Positions 1-5,159 are shown, counted from the stretch's first letter. The stretch is DNA of 5,159 nt from HGM11501 sp045123995 (GCA_045123995.1 JBGVKY010000028.1:1-5159); one strand, 5' to 3'. Notes: generated by a model not told the origin, from the sequence alone. Numbers and translations are program-made.

Positions 1-30
1 CATTTTAGAAGATGTCAACACATTATTTAC

Positions 31-57
31 CAAAATGCGAACAGCATTTTGTTTTTT
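31..57 (+). terminator. Terminator-like hairpin in repeat copy 1, plus strand
   Basis: A perfect 8-bp stem CAAAATGC/GCATTTTG with loop GAACA is followed by six T residues. Read on the plus strand it has the form of an intrinsic terminator with an AT-rich stem. It would act on transcripts entering from the left of the window, where the gene content is unknown. Confidence 0.4.
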
Positions 58-65
58 CAATAAAG

Positions 66-100
66 AAAAATTTTTACCGAAGTTGACTCTTCGTTAAAAA
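66..100 (-). terminator. Terminator-like hairpin in repeat copy 1, minus strand
   Basis: Bases 71-82 pair with 89-100 (11 of 12 pairs, one C-T mismatch) around the loop TTGACT. On the minus strand the stem is followed by TTTTTC (70-65). This duplicates the hairpin at 176-210 and would be a back-up stop for leftward transcription. Confidence 0.4.
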
Positions 101-139
101 TGCGAATAGCATTTTAGAAGATGTCAACACATTATTTAC

Positions 140-167
140 CAAAATGCGAACAGCATTTTGTTTTTTT
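140..167 (+). terminator. Terminator-like hairpin in repeat copy 2, plus strand
   Basis: This is the second copy of the CAAAATGC-GAACA-GCATTTTG hairpin, here followed by seven T residues. It faces rightward, towards the end of the convergent glycosidase gene. Confidence 0.4.
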
Positions 168-175
168 CAATAAAG

Positions 176-210
176 AAAAATTTTTACCGAAGTTGACTCT
201 TCGTTAAAAA
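176..210 (-). terminator. Candidate terminator of the glycosidase gene
   Basis: A 12-bp stem with one mismatch (181-192 with 199-210) and a 6-base loop is followed on the minus strand by TTTTTC (180-175). It lies about 44 bases past the stop codon of the glycosidase gene, and is the first hairpin with a U-tract met by that leftward transcript. The repeat unit therefore probably serves as the gene's 3' end. The role is inferred from structure alone. Confidence 0.5.
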
Positions 211-253
211 ATGCGAATAGCATTTTAGAAGTGTCAATCAGATATTTAGTTTT

Positions 254-1483
254 TTATTTATCATTTTCTTTAACTAACTTCTTGGAGTAAAGATAAATCC
301 CTGCACTCCAACCCATCATGGGTGGTGTCTTATATTCCTTGGTAGCAGAAACACTGCCGTCAATGGAATTGTACTTTTCCCAGAGCTGTCCTGTTGCTTC
401 AAAGTTCATATCAGCAACTTCAATGTATTTTTTAGCAAGTCGTATGGCATCCTCGGTATATCCGTAACGCATAAAGCCTTTCATTAACAAAAGCTGCAGG
501 GGAGGCCATCCGTGAGGGAAGTCCCACTGAAGATTCATTAAATCGTCTCTCTTTTCACAAGCGGCAACTGCATATCTTCCTTCAAGGCGGGGAAGTAACT
601 TCATGGTCTTTTCAGCCTGTTCTGCTGTAGCAAGTCCAACGAACAAAGGATAGAACATGGCAAGTGATACCAAGTCCCCTTTCTTTTTATTAACAAAATC
701 ATAGTCGCAGAACGCTCCGATTTCTTCGTCCCACATAAGCTCATTCATAAGGGCGGCTCTCTTTTCCGCTCTCTCTTCCCAGATGTTTTCTTCACCCAGG
801 CCAAGCTCCTTTGAGAAGTAAGCCATATTGGTCTCAAGACCGTAAAGCATGGAGTTTAAGCACACAAAGTTAAAGTGATGATTGTAAACTCCCGCACGGG
901 TAGAAAAGTCCCATCCGCTTTCTGCTCCTGACTGGAAGCTTAAGCTGTATTCTAAAATTTCTTCTTCGGATGTTGGCATCTCCCTATGTATTCTTCCACA
1001 GTACTCCCTGGCACATTTTTCATGCTTAGGGTCTGCGCCTAAGTATCTGTTAAGGCCGCTTTCGGTCATTCTATTTTCCTGCCAGAACTTATATTCCTTG
1101 GTTAAAGCGTCATAGGCTGTTTTAAGCCATTCTTTATTGGGAAGAGCCTTGTAAACCTCAAGTACCATCATTGACAAAAAGGGAGGTTGGCTTCTTGTTT
1201 CAAACATGTGTCTGTTTGCATTGGGTACATATCCAAAACGGTTTACCATGTAAATCATATTGTCAACATTATCCCTTGCGCTTTCTTCCCTACCGCTTAA
1301 AAGCAGACCGAAGTTTGTGAAAAATGTACCCCAGTAGTAAATTTCGTTAAACATTGCACCGACACCCGCAACAGTGTAAGGTCTGGGCAGTCCTATAAAT
1401 CCTGTGGGGCCCTCTGTATCCTCTGTTTTGAAGCGGTAGTTACTATCCCAGGTAGCTTCAATGTATTTTTCAACTTTATTCAT
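254..1483 (-). CDS. GH37 trehalase-family glycosidase, divergent signature
   Basis: Glycoside hydrolase family 37 enzymes are inverting (alpha/alpha)6-barrel hydrolases that split trehalose into two glucoses. Motifs seen, in the 409-residue form: a signature-1 region around 35-58 (LPRPY then MFNEIYYWGTFFT), NANR at 88-91, RSQPP at 97-101, AESGWDFS near 192, QWDFPHGWPP at 319-328, WEKYN with Glu369, and GWSAG near 391. Asp192 and Glu369 correspond to the catalytic acid and base (Asp312 and Glu496 of E. coli TreA). The usual PGGRF Arg and the Asp after YYW are replaced by Met44 and Gly52, so specificity may differ. There is no signal peptide, so it is probably cytoplasmic, and it is shorter than periplasmic TreA. 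The start is the ATG at 1483, seven bases after AAGGAGG; an ATG nine codons upstream lacks such a site. It has its own promoter. Membership is firm; the substrate is not. Confidence 0.88.
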   Translation of the reverse strand: MNKVEKYIEATWDSNYRFKTEDTEGPTGFIGLPRPYTVAGVGAMFNEIYYWGTFFTNFGLLLSGREESARDNVDNMIYMVNRFGYVPNANRHMFETRSQPPFLSMMVLEVYKALPNKEWLKTAYDALTKEYKFWQENRMTESGLNRYLGADPKHEKCAREYCGRIHREMPTSEEEILEYSLSFQSGAESGWDFSTRAGVYNHHFNFVCLNSMLYGLETNMAYFSKELGLGEENIWEERAEKRAALMNELMWDEEIGAFCDYDFVNKKKGDLVSLAMFYPLFVGLATAEQAEKTMKLLPRLEGRYAVAACEKRDDLMNLQWDFPHGWPPLQLLLMKGFMRYGYTEDAIRLAKKYIEVADMNFEATGQLWEKYNSIDGSVSATKEYKTPPMMGWSAGIYLYSKKLVKENDK

Positions 1484-1490
1484 AAAATAA

Positions 1491-1497
1491 CCTCCTT
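1491..1497 (-). promoter_or_regulatory. Ribosome binding site fixing the glycosidase start
   Basis: On the minus strand AAGGAGG stands seven bases before the ATG at 1483-1481. This perfect Shine-Dalgarno sequence selects the MNKVEKY start and rejects the upstream in-frame ATG at 1510, which would read through the site as coding sequence. Confidence 0.85.
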
Positions 1498-1514
1498 GAT
1501 ATGACTTCAAGAAA

Positions 1515-1543
1515 ATTATACACTATTTTAAATTATTTTTGAA
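1515..1543 (-). promoter_or_regulatory. Sigma-A-type promoter of the glycosidase gene
   Basis: Minus strand: -35 TTCAAA (1543-1538), a 17-bp spacer, and -10 TATAAT (1520-1515). The predicted start lies near 1508, giving a leader of about 25 bases that includes the ribosome binding site. The -10 is perfect and the -35 matches the consensus at four of six positions. The separate promoter means the glycosidase does not depend on read-through from the methyltransferase. An ATTGTACTTT element lies about 21 bases upstream of the -35. Confidence 0.65.
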
Positions 1544-1605
1544 TGCACTAAACGCTTAAAAAAATTGTACTTTTAGCTACTTTTAGAATTATCCTTACTA
1601 TCATT

Positions 1606-2547
1606 TCATTTTTTATCCATGTATCTAAGCTGCTGCACTTTTGTGTTTCTCTCCCAGAAAACACCGTCTGAATAACCCTGAATAGTTTTATCTTTATCTG
1701 CCATTTCAAGCCTTTTTTCACATATGGCGGCGTAGTCTTCGTTTTTCTCTATTCCAATAAAATGTCTTTTAAGTTTTTTTGCCACAACCGATGTGGTTCC
1801 CGAGCCTAAAAAGGGGTCAAAAATCACATCCCCCTCATTTGAGCTTGCCAAGATGAGCTTTGCAAGAAGCTTTTCGGGCTTTTGAGTGGGATGGGGCGTG
1901 TTTTCCGCCATGGACCAGTAGGGAACGGATAAATCGTCCCAGAAATTGGACGGATAGGTGTTTCTGAAATTTCCGTCTTTTGTTTCTTCCCAGTCCTTGG
2001 GTTCTCCGTCTTTTTTGTAAGGTGCCATTACCCTTCTCCGCATCTTAACATCATCAACGTTGAAAGTATAATCCTTGCCAAAAGTAGCAAACCATATATC
2101 TTCCATGCCGTTTTTCCAGTTGCCTTTGGCCCCTCTGCCCTTTTCCCTTTGCCAGGTGATACGGTTTTTTATATTAAAATGCCTTTTCAATACATTGCCT
2201 ATAACCATCCCCGACTCCCAGTCGCAGCATACGTAGATGGACGCATTTTCCTTGAGTAAAGGCTTTGCCTTTTCTATCCACTTTTCGGTGTATTCTTCGT
2301 ATTCCTCTTCGGTGGTTTTCTTAAATTTATTTCCCCCGAAGTTTTTTTCCATATTATAAGGAGGATCTACAATAAGCAGGTCCACAAAAGCTTTTGGAAG
2401 AAAATCCATTATCTTTAAGGTGTCGCCCAACAGAGTTTTATCTAAAACTTCAGGTAAGGAAATCTCTTTTTCTATTTTTAAGCACCGCGCAAGATAAAGC
2501 TTTTTTTCTTCTTCCGTAAGCCTTATGGTCTTATTTCTCTCTGTCAA
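1606..2547 (-). CDS. Beta-class site-specific DNA methyltransferase
   Basis: It transfers a methyl group from S-adenosylmethionine to an exocyclic amino group of a base in duplex DNA. In the 313-residue protein the catalytic motif IV, VDPPY (about 60-64), comes before the AdoMet-binding motif DPFLGSGTT (244-252), with HPTQKP at 219-224. That order defines the beta class (the RsrI/HinfI-like, N6/N4 MTase family). DPPY favours N6-adenine over N4-cytosine, but does not prove it. The region between (about 95-215, rich in charged and aromatic residues) should carry target recognition; the target is unknown. The start is TTG at 2547, eight bases after GGAGG; a TTG at 2571 lies inside the promoter inverted repeat and lacks a site. 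No endonuclease gene is next to it, so it looks solitary, perhaps regulatory or protective, or a remnant of a restriction system. Its promoter carries a striking inverted repeat. Confidence 0.93.
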   Translation of the reverse strand: MTERNKTIRLTEEEKKLYLARCLKIEKEISLPEVLDKTLLGDTLKIMDFLPKAFVDLLIVDPPYNMEKNFGGNKFKKTTEEEYEEYTEKWIEKAKPLLKENASIYVCCDWESGMVIGNVLKRHFNIKNRITWQREKGRGAKGNWKNGMEDIWFATFGKDYTFNVDDVKMRRRVMAPYKKDGEPKDWEETKDGNFRNTYPSNFWDDLSVPYWSMAENTPHPTQKPEKLLAKLILASSNEGDVIFDPFLGSGTTSVVAKKLKRHFIGIEKNEDYAAICEKRLEMADKDKTIQGYSDGVFWERNTKVQQLRYMDKK

Positions 2548-2555
2548 AGCTCCCA

Positions 2556-2562
2556 CCTCCCC
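2556..2562 (-). promoter_or_regulatory. Ribosome binding site fixing the TTG start
   Basis: On the minus strand GGGGAGG ends eight bases before the TTG at 2547-2545. No in-frame ATG is available near the start of the conserved region, so this site decides the start. The left arm of the inverted repeat (2563-2572) touches it, so a protein bound there could also block translation initiation or early elongation. Confidence 0.7.
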
Positions 2563-2594
2563 AAAGTACAATTACTTATCATATATTGTACTTT
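2563..2594. promoter_or_regulatory. Operator-like 10-bp inverted repeat at methyltransferase promoter
   Basis: AAAGTACAAT (2563-2572) and ATTGTACTTT (2585-2594) are perfect reverse complements separated by 12 bases. Their centres are 22 bp apart, about two helical turns. One arm covers the -10 box and the other lies just inside the transcript, next to the ribosome binding site. Each arm contains the palindrome GTAC. The arrangement suits repression by a dimeric regulator, or control by the methyltransferase itself. No separate regulator gene is visible. Confidence 0.6.
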
Positions 2595-2613
2595 AGGTTA
2601 AAAGAAAAGTCAA
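2585..2613 (-). promoter_or_regulatory. Sigma-A-type promoter of the methyltransferase gene
   Basis: Minus strand: -35 TTGACT (2613-2608), a 17-bp spacer, and -10 TACAAT (2590-2585). Each hexamer differs from consensus at one position. The predicted start is near 2578, giving a leader of about 30 bases to the TTG codon. The -35 follows directly on the T-run of the terminator at 2615-2644. Confidence 0.75.
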
Positions 2614-2614
2614 G

Positions 2615-2644
2615 AAAAAAAGCACCGCCAAAGGCGGTGCTTTT
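2615..2644 (-). terminator. Strong intrinsic terminator ending the right-hand operon
   Basis: The stem GCACCGCC/GGCGGTGC (2622-2629, 2633-2640) with loop AAA extends by four A-T pairs to 12 bp. On the minus strand it is followed by seven T residues; on the plus strand only by TTTT. It insulates the methyltransferase promoter from leftward transcription of the genes to its right. Confidence 0.92.
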
Positions 2645-2715
2645 CAGGGGCAAATCACTTAAAAAGCAGTTTTATACTAAGAAACTTATAATCTTCCGAT
2701 CAAAAATGACTGTAA

Positions 2716-2738
2716 CAAAAAGCGGGCGTCGCCTTTTG
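2716..2738 (-). terminator. Possible first terminator after the small membrane gene
   Basis: On the minus strand CAAAAGGCG and CGCTTTTTG pair over nine positions, including one G-U wobble, around the loop ACGCC. It starts 15 bases past the stop codon of the gene ending at 2754. The T-run forms the 3' arm rather than following it, so it is a weaker candidate than the hairpin at 2615-2644. The rest of 2641-2753 shows no other clear signal. Confidence 0.4.
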
Positions 2739-2753
2739 TCTGCCGTCACCACT

Positions 2754-3308
2754 TTACTTCTTCCTGATTTCATAGTCGAAGCTGATCATTCTTACGCCGA
2801 AAAGCTCTTCTGCCTGGTCGTTATATATAATTTGGCTTTGACTATGTCCGTAATCATCTATATAAGAAACATCTACACCATTCGGGTCATGGGGTGGATT
2901 ATCTCCCCAACCGATATCCATATAAAAATTCGCATTTCCGGCATAGTAATAGATTCGAGTGGCATTATGCCCAAAAAGATCTGTAGTCTCTACGTCGGAA
3001 AGATCAAGTAAATTGAAGGAAAGATGCGCATCTGCGTCTTCTTTTGTTTCCTTACCTGGGATGTATATGGTATATACCTTTTCAATCCCCGGCACTGAAT
3101 AAAATGTGAACTTATGGCGGTCAAACTCACAAACAGCAGTATCGGAAATGGTGATGACCTCTCCGTTTATGGAATACTTTAAGGTGAAATCTATTTCTTT
3201 TTTTCTTTCAGGAATGTTTTCCCAAATAACGCTTCCTATACCAATCAGATAAGGGAAAGCAAGCAAAAATACTGCTATGGCGATAAGAATAGTATCTCTT
3301 TTTTTCAT
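2754..3308 (-). CDS. Hypothetical membrane-anchored protein, 184 aa
   Basis: I do not recognise the family. The protein begins MKKRD, followed by one hydrophobic segment (about residues 6-29) that would act as a signal anchor. A polar region of about 155 residues follows and should lie outside the membrane. It is rich in Tyr, Asp and Ile with alternating hydrophobic positions (for example FTLKYSINGEVITISDTAV, 41-59), suggesting a beta-rich fold. There is one cysteine (Cys60), and I see no catalytic motif. AAGGAG lies seven bases before the ATG. The stop codon of a coding remnant lies just upstream of that site, as in an operon. With the neighbours it may belong to a toxin-immunity cassette, but that rests on position alone. 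Confidence 0.8.
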   Translation of the reverse strand: MKKRDTILIAIAVFLLAFPYLIGIGSVIWENIPERKKEIDFTLKYSINGEVITISDTAVCEFDRHKFTFYSVPGIEKVYTIYIPGKETKEDADAHLSFNLLDLSDVETTDLFGHNATRIYYYAGNANFYMDIGWGDNPPHDPNGVDVSYIDDYGHSQSQIIYNDQAEELFGVRMISFDYEIRKK

Positions 3309-3320
3309 AAAAATCTCCTT

Positions 3321-3440
3321 TTATTTCACTTCTTTAAGAGCAGAAATTACGGATTTAATTCCGTGATTTTTTATTCTGGTATTAATTCCGAAATCAGGAT
3401 AATATGGAAATGAATCTAACAAAGAATTCCAGGGATGCAT
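3321..3440 (-). pseudogene. 3' remnant of a lost gene, ~39 codons
   Basis: The frame ends in TAA at 3323-3321, directly before the AAGGAG of the next gene, which is the spacing expected of a real upstream operon member. The readable tail starts MHPWNSLLDSFPYYPDF and ends ALKEVK, with balanced composition like a genuine C-terminus. The ATG at 3440 has no ribosome binding site. Upstream the frame runs open only into the palindromic repeat, stopping at 3533. The likely reading is a gene whose 5' part was lost when the repeat was inserted or the region was deleted. A functional 39-residue peptide is possible but less likely. The parent family is not recognised. Confidence 0.4.
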
Positions 3441-3457
3441 TTTTCTGAAACATAAAT

Positions 3458-3532
3458 GGGACGGTTCTGTCGTGCGACAGCTGAACACAGGAGAACCGTC
3501 CCCTTGTGTTAGGAGAACCGTCCCCTTGTGTT
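3458..3532. repeat. GGGACGGTTCT palindrome with tandem 22-bp duplication
   Basis: GGGACGGTTCT (3458-3468) and AGAACCGTCCC (3492-3502) form a perfect 11-bp inverted repeat. Between them is a smaller hairpin, CTGTC-GTGC-GACAG (3467-3480). The right arm sits in a 22-bp unit (3489-3510) repeated exactly at 3511-3532. The element is clearly richer in GC than its surroundings. From memory, very similar GGGGACGGTTCT elements are dispersed in many clostridial genomes; no search was done. It occupies the gap between two operon genes and may act as an mRNA structure. The rest of the gap, 3309-3551, holds only the coding remnant. Confidence 0.88.
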
Positions 3533-3551
3533 AAAAAATTTTTCTTATCAT

Positions 3552-4433
3552 TTACCCGTGCTCCTCTATATTTTTATGTCTTCCGCAGGTGTTTATTTGC
3601 TGTTTCCTTCTACCTCTCAACAGGAAAACTCCGCTCCATAAAAAGCAAGTCAAAAAGTATTCGTACAGTATAACAATACAAATAATATGTTTTTCTATGG
3701 ATATCGGTAAAAATGGAATCAGCAAATAAGGGATAAGTAATATACCCATTTCAAGAAGAGGGAAAAGATAAAGTTTTTTCTTTTCCCGATAGCTTAAAAC
3801 CACCAGATAAATCGGATGAACTATCGGTAAAATGTAGCCATAGGCAAGAATGAAATTCAAAATAGCAATCCATACACCGGTTATATTCAATTCACTCCAA
3901 ACACTTTCTACAACTGCCCAAATGAGCATATATATGCTTGGAAGGTATTTCCATAACCTATTTTTGTAGGTGGTTACATCTTTCTCGATGGAATCGTAGT
4001 TTTCTCCACCAGATTTACTTATTTTAATTTGACGGATTATGCTTTGCAAAAATCTTACAACCCCAAAACACAAAAGGAATGATAAAAAGTGATAGCTTGC
4101 AACTAATCCTAAAATACCGCATCCCAGATCATCAATCATGGCGTAGGAAAAATAAGTAATCCACTCAGCTATATGATATAGTGCCAGTCCACAAATTCCT
4201 ATGAAGAATGCAAAAGACATCTTCTTCCCGAACAAAAGTAAATTTAATGCGGCATAATATATTCCGCCAAAATAAGTAAAGGCAGAATAATATTCGTACA
4301 TACAGGAAAAAATTTTTTTATGCAATTCATAAGAAATCGGTTTGTATATATGTATAATGCTCAACGTAAGAGGTAACAGGCCGAGTACAATTGCCACTGC
4401 TATCCTTACTATTGCAAGTATCACTTTTTTCAT
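3552..4433 (-). CDS. Polytopic membrane protein, candidate immunity protein
   Basis: I recognise no family. The 293-residue protein has about eight hydrophobic segments, roughly at 4-27, 49-68, 72-95, 104-129, 166-180, 186-214, 221-243 and 248-272. A hydrophilic loop of about 35 residues (131-165) divides the two halves, and the tail is basic (RGRRKQQ, from 273). No transporter or enzyme motif is evident. Translation starts at ATG 4433, six bases after GGAGG. The gene begins only 18 bases after the stop codon of the putative effector gene, so the two should share one mRNA. Immunity genes normally follow their toxin directly, and membrane-spanning ones are known for toxins acting at the envelope, which makes immunity the leading guess. 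A transporter or sensor role cannot be excluded. Confidence 0.8.
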   Translation of the reverse strand: MKKVILAIVRIAVAIVLGLLPLTLSIIHIYKPISYELHKKIFSCMYEYYSAFTYFGGIYYAALNLLLFGKKMSFAFFIGICGLALYHIAEWITYFSYAMIDDLGCGILGLVASYHFLSFLLCFGVVRFLQSIIRQIKISKSGGENYDSIEKDVTTYKNRLWKYLPSIYMLIWAVVESVWSELNITGVWIAILNFILAYGYILPIVHPIYLVVLSYREKKKLYLFPLLEMGILLIPYLLIPFLPISIEKHIICIVILYEYFLTCFLWSGVFLLRGRRKQQINTCGRHKNIEEHG

Positions 4434-4451
4434 TATGATCCTCCCTCTTTT

Positions 4452-5159
4452 TCAAGATATGTTTTCAAAAGTATCGTTCGGTATTAAATGGTGTTCTATA
4501 TTTATCCCTCCGGCAGCAAGTGCTTCTATAACCATCTGATTACAATTATTCCACAGTACGGCATATTTTTCTAAATTTACTGATGCATCTATAGCATTTT
4601 CCAGTATTTTATATCCGTTTTCTGAAGAAACTTTAAAATCTTGCCATCTGTCATATTTCTCTAAAAGCCAATCTCCATCTTCATTCAAAACAAAGCTATG
4701 TTGATTATTTAAGAGCCACTCTACACCATTTTTCTCATAAACTCCAACATACATTCTTGCATCTCCATATATAATATCTTTTGTTGATGCCGCACCATAG
4801 CTGAAAAGCATACCGTTTCCTTCTTTGTCAACCAAAAGCAATCCAATATGCCCATTTTTGTTTGCCCCGTCTGAATCATTCAGATAATAAGCCTTACATA
4901 TTGAGTCCGTATCAAAATCTCTGAAATCTTCAGCAAAAATTGCTATATTGTTTTTATTCTGACCGGAGGCCTTTTCACACATACCATTAAGCTTTGAAAT
5001 CATTTTATACTCTACTGACTCTTTGCCATAGTTATCTGCATCGGGGTCTTCACTCCATTCTCCCTTTGCATTGTAGCCCGGCTTTATTACACCTGATTCT
5101 TTCGTAGCTTCAGCTTGTTCTTCTTCGGTAAAACTTGTTTCGTTTTCTGATGGATAAGG
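4452..5159 (-). CDS. Partial CDS: permuted papain-fold domain, putative toxin C-terminus
   Basis: The frame is open from the stop at 4452 to the window edge (235 codons), so the N-terminus lies outside. An internal ATG at 5003 has no good ribosome binding site and is probably not the start. The first ~50 visible residues are acidic and low in hydrophobics, like a linker. In the following domain, GHIGLLLV (His at bases 4850-4848) comes before NNCNQMVIEAL (Cys at 4544-4542), then IPNDTFENI near the end. A His-first, Cys-later order with a helix after the Cys is typical of circularly permuted NlpC/P60- or LRAT-like hydrolases, which include peptidases, amidases, acyltransferases and polymorphic toxin domains. 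The membrane gene 18 bases downstream fits an immunity partner. No Rhs repeats are visible in the fragment. Fold assignment is by motif reading; the toxin role is inferred. Confidence 0.72.
   Translation of the reverse strand, partial: PYPSENETSFTEEEQAEATKESGVIKPGYNAKGEWSEDPDADNYGKESVEYKMISKLNGMCEKASGQNKNNIAIFAEDFRDFDTDSICKAYYLNDSDGANKNGHIGLLLVDKEGNGMLFSYGAASTKDIIYGDARMYVGVYEKNGVEWLLNNQHSFVLNEDGDWLLEKYDRWQDFKVSSENGYKILENAIDASVNLEKYAVLWNNCNQMVIEALAAGGINIEHHLIPNDTFENIS

Larger units (their letters stand above)
1..241. repeat. Tandem array of ~110-bp palindromic units
   Basis: Two nearly identical copies lie head to tail, at 1-109 and 110-220. They differ only in the length of a T-run (6 against 7) and an A-run (5 against 6). 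A third copy begins at 220 and diverges after about 18 bases. Each unit is an imperfect inverted repeat: the left arm GCATTTTAGAAGATGTCAAC (109-128; 1-19 in the first copy) matches the reverse complement of the right arm (82-103 and 192-214). The motif AAAATGC-GAAYA-GCATTTT occurs at 32-50, 97-115, 141-159 and 208-226, alternately inside units and across unit junctions. Base 1 falls inside another such motif, so the array continues to the left. I see no ORF and no spacer variety. It may be a MITE- or REP-like intergenic element that has become tandem; its family is not recognised. Confidence 0.9.

Noticed and set aside
1..241. CRISPR array
   Set aside because: The whole ~110-bp unit is repeated without variable spacers, and no cas gene is present.
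1560..1605. Terminator after the methyltransferase gene
   Set aside because: There is a T-run on the minus strand and a 9-base direct repeat (TACTTTTAG), but no stable GC-containing stem.
2586..3011. A 141-codon plus-strand open frame
   Set aside because: It runs across the terminator hairpin and promoter, then antisense to the 184-residue gene, and has no convincing ribosome binding site.
2754..3308. Restriction endonuclease partner for the methyltransferase
   Set aside because: The protein has a membrane anchor and no PD-(D/E)XK, HNH or similar nuclease motif, and a strong terminator separates the two genes.
3489..3532. CRISPR-like direct repeats
   Set aside because: The two 22-bp copies abut directly with no spacer and form part of a palindromic element.
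4342..4539. A 65-codon plus-strand open frame
   Set aside because: It lies antisense across the junction of two well-supported minus-strand genes; its hydrophobic look comes from the membrane gene opposite.
4452..5003. Complete 183-residue protein starting at the ATG at 5003
   Set aside because: The frame is open for 52 further codons to the window edge with coding-like composition, and the ATG lacks a good ribosome binding site.

Overview
The window looks like a piece of a low-GC Bacillota chromosome, most likely from the Clostridia and plausibly from a Lachnospiraceae-type gut anaerobe. The basis is its AT-rich composition, strong AAGGAGG-type ribosome binding sites, and an intergenic GGGACGGTTCT/AGAACCGTCCC palindrome of a kind I remember being dispersed in clostridial genomes. 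This placement is inference, since no rRNA or marker gene is present. Every supported gene lies on the minus strand, so the region is read from right to left.

Right end (5159 to 2615). The first gene is cut by the window edge. Its frame stays open to base 5159, and its C-terminal domain looks like a permuted papain-fold (NlpC/P60- or LRAT-like) hydrolase, with an early GHIG histidine and a late NNC cysteine. Eighteen bases downstream is a protein with about eight membrane segments. Next come a palindromic repeat with a tandem 22-bp duplication, a short coding remnant, and a small membrane-anchored protein. Two hairpins close the unit, the second a strong intrinsic terminator. A C-terminal effector domain followed at once by a small ORF is the usual layout of a polymorphic toxin and its immunity gene. 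This is the best candidate for an undescribed system here, but it is inferred from motif and context only.

Middle (2613 to 1606). Directly after that terminator is a near-consensus promoter (TTGACT, 17 bp, TACAAT) for a beta-class DNA methyltransferase with a TTG start. A perfect 10-bp inverted repeat, AAAGTACAAT-N12-ATTGTACTTT, covers the -10 box and the start of the leader, and so looks like an operator. No restriction endonuclease is visible, so the enzyme appears solitary within this window.

Left (1543 to 254). A second good promoter drives a GH37 (trehalase-family) glycosidase of 409 residues. It keeps the catalytic Asp and Glu motifs but has lost the Arg and Asp of the first family signature, so its substrate may not be plain trehalose.

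Far left (1 to 241). A tandem array of about 110-bp units is built from nested inverted repeats. Each unit contains one hairpin that would act as a terminator on each strand. The array runs off the left edge.
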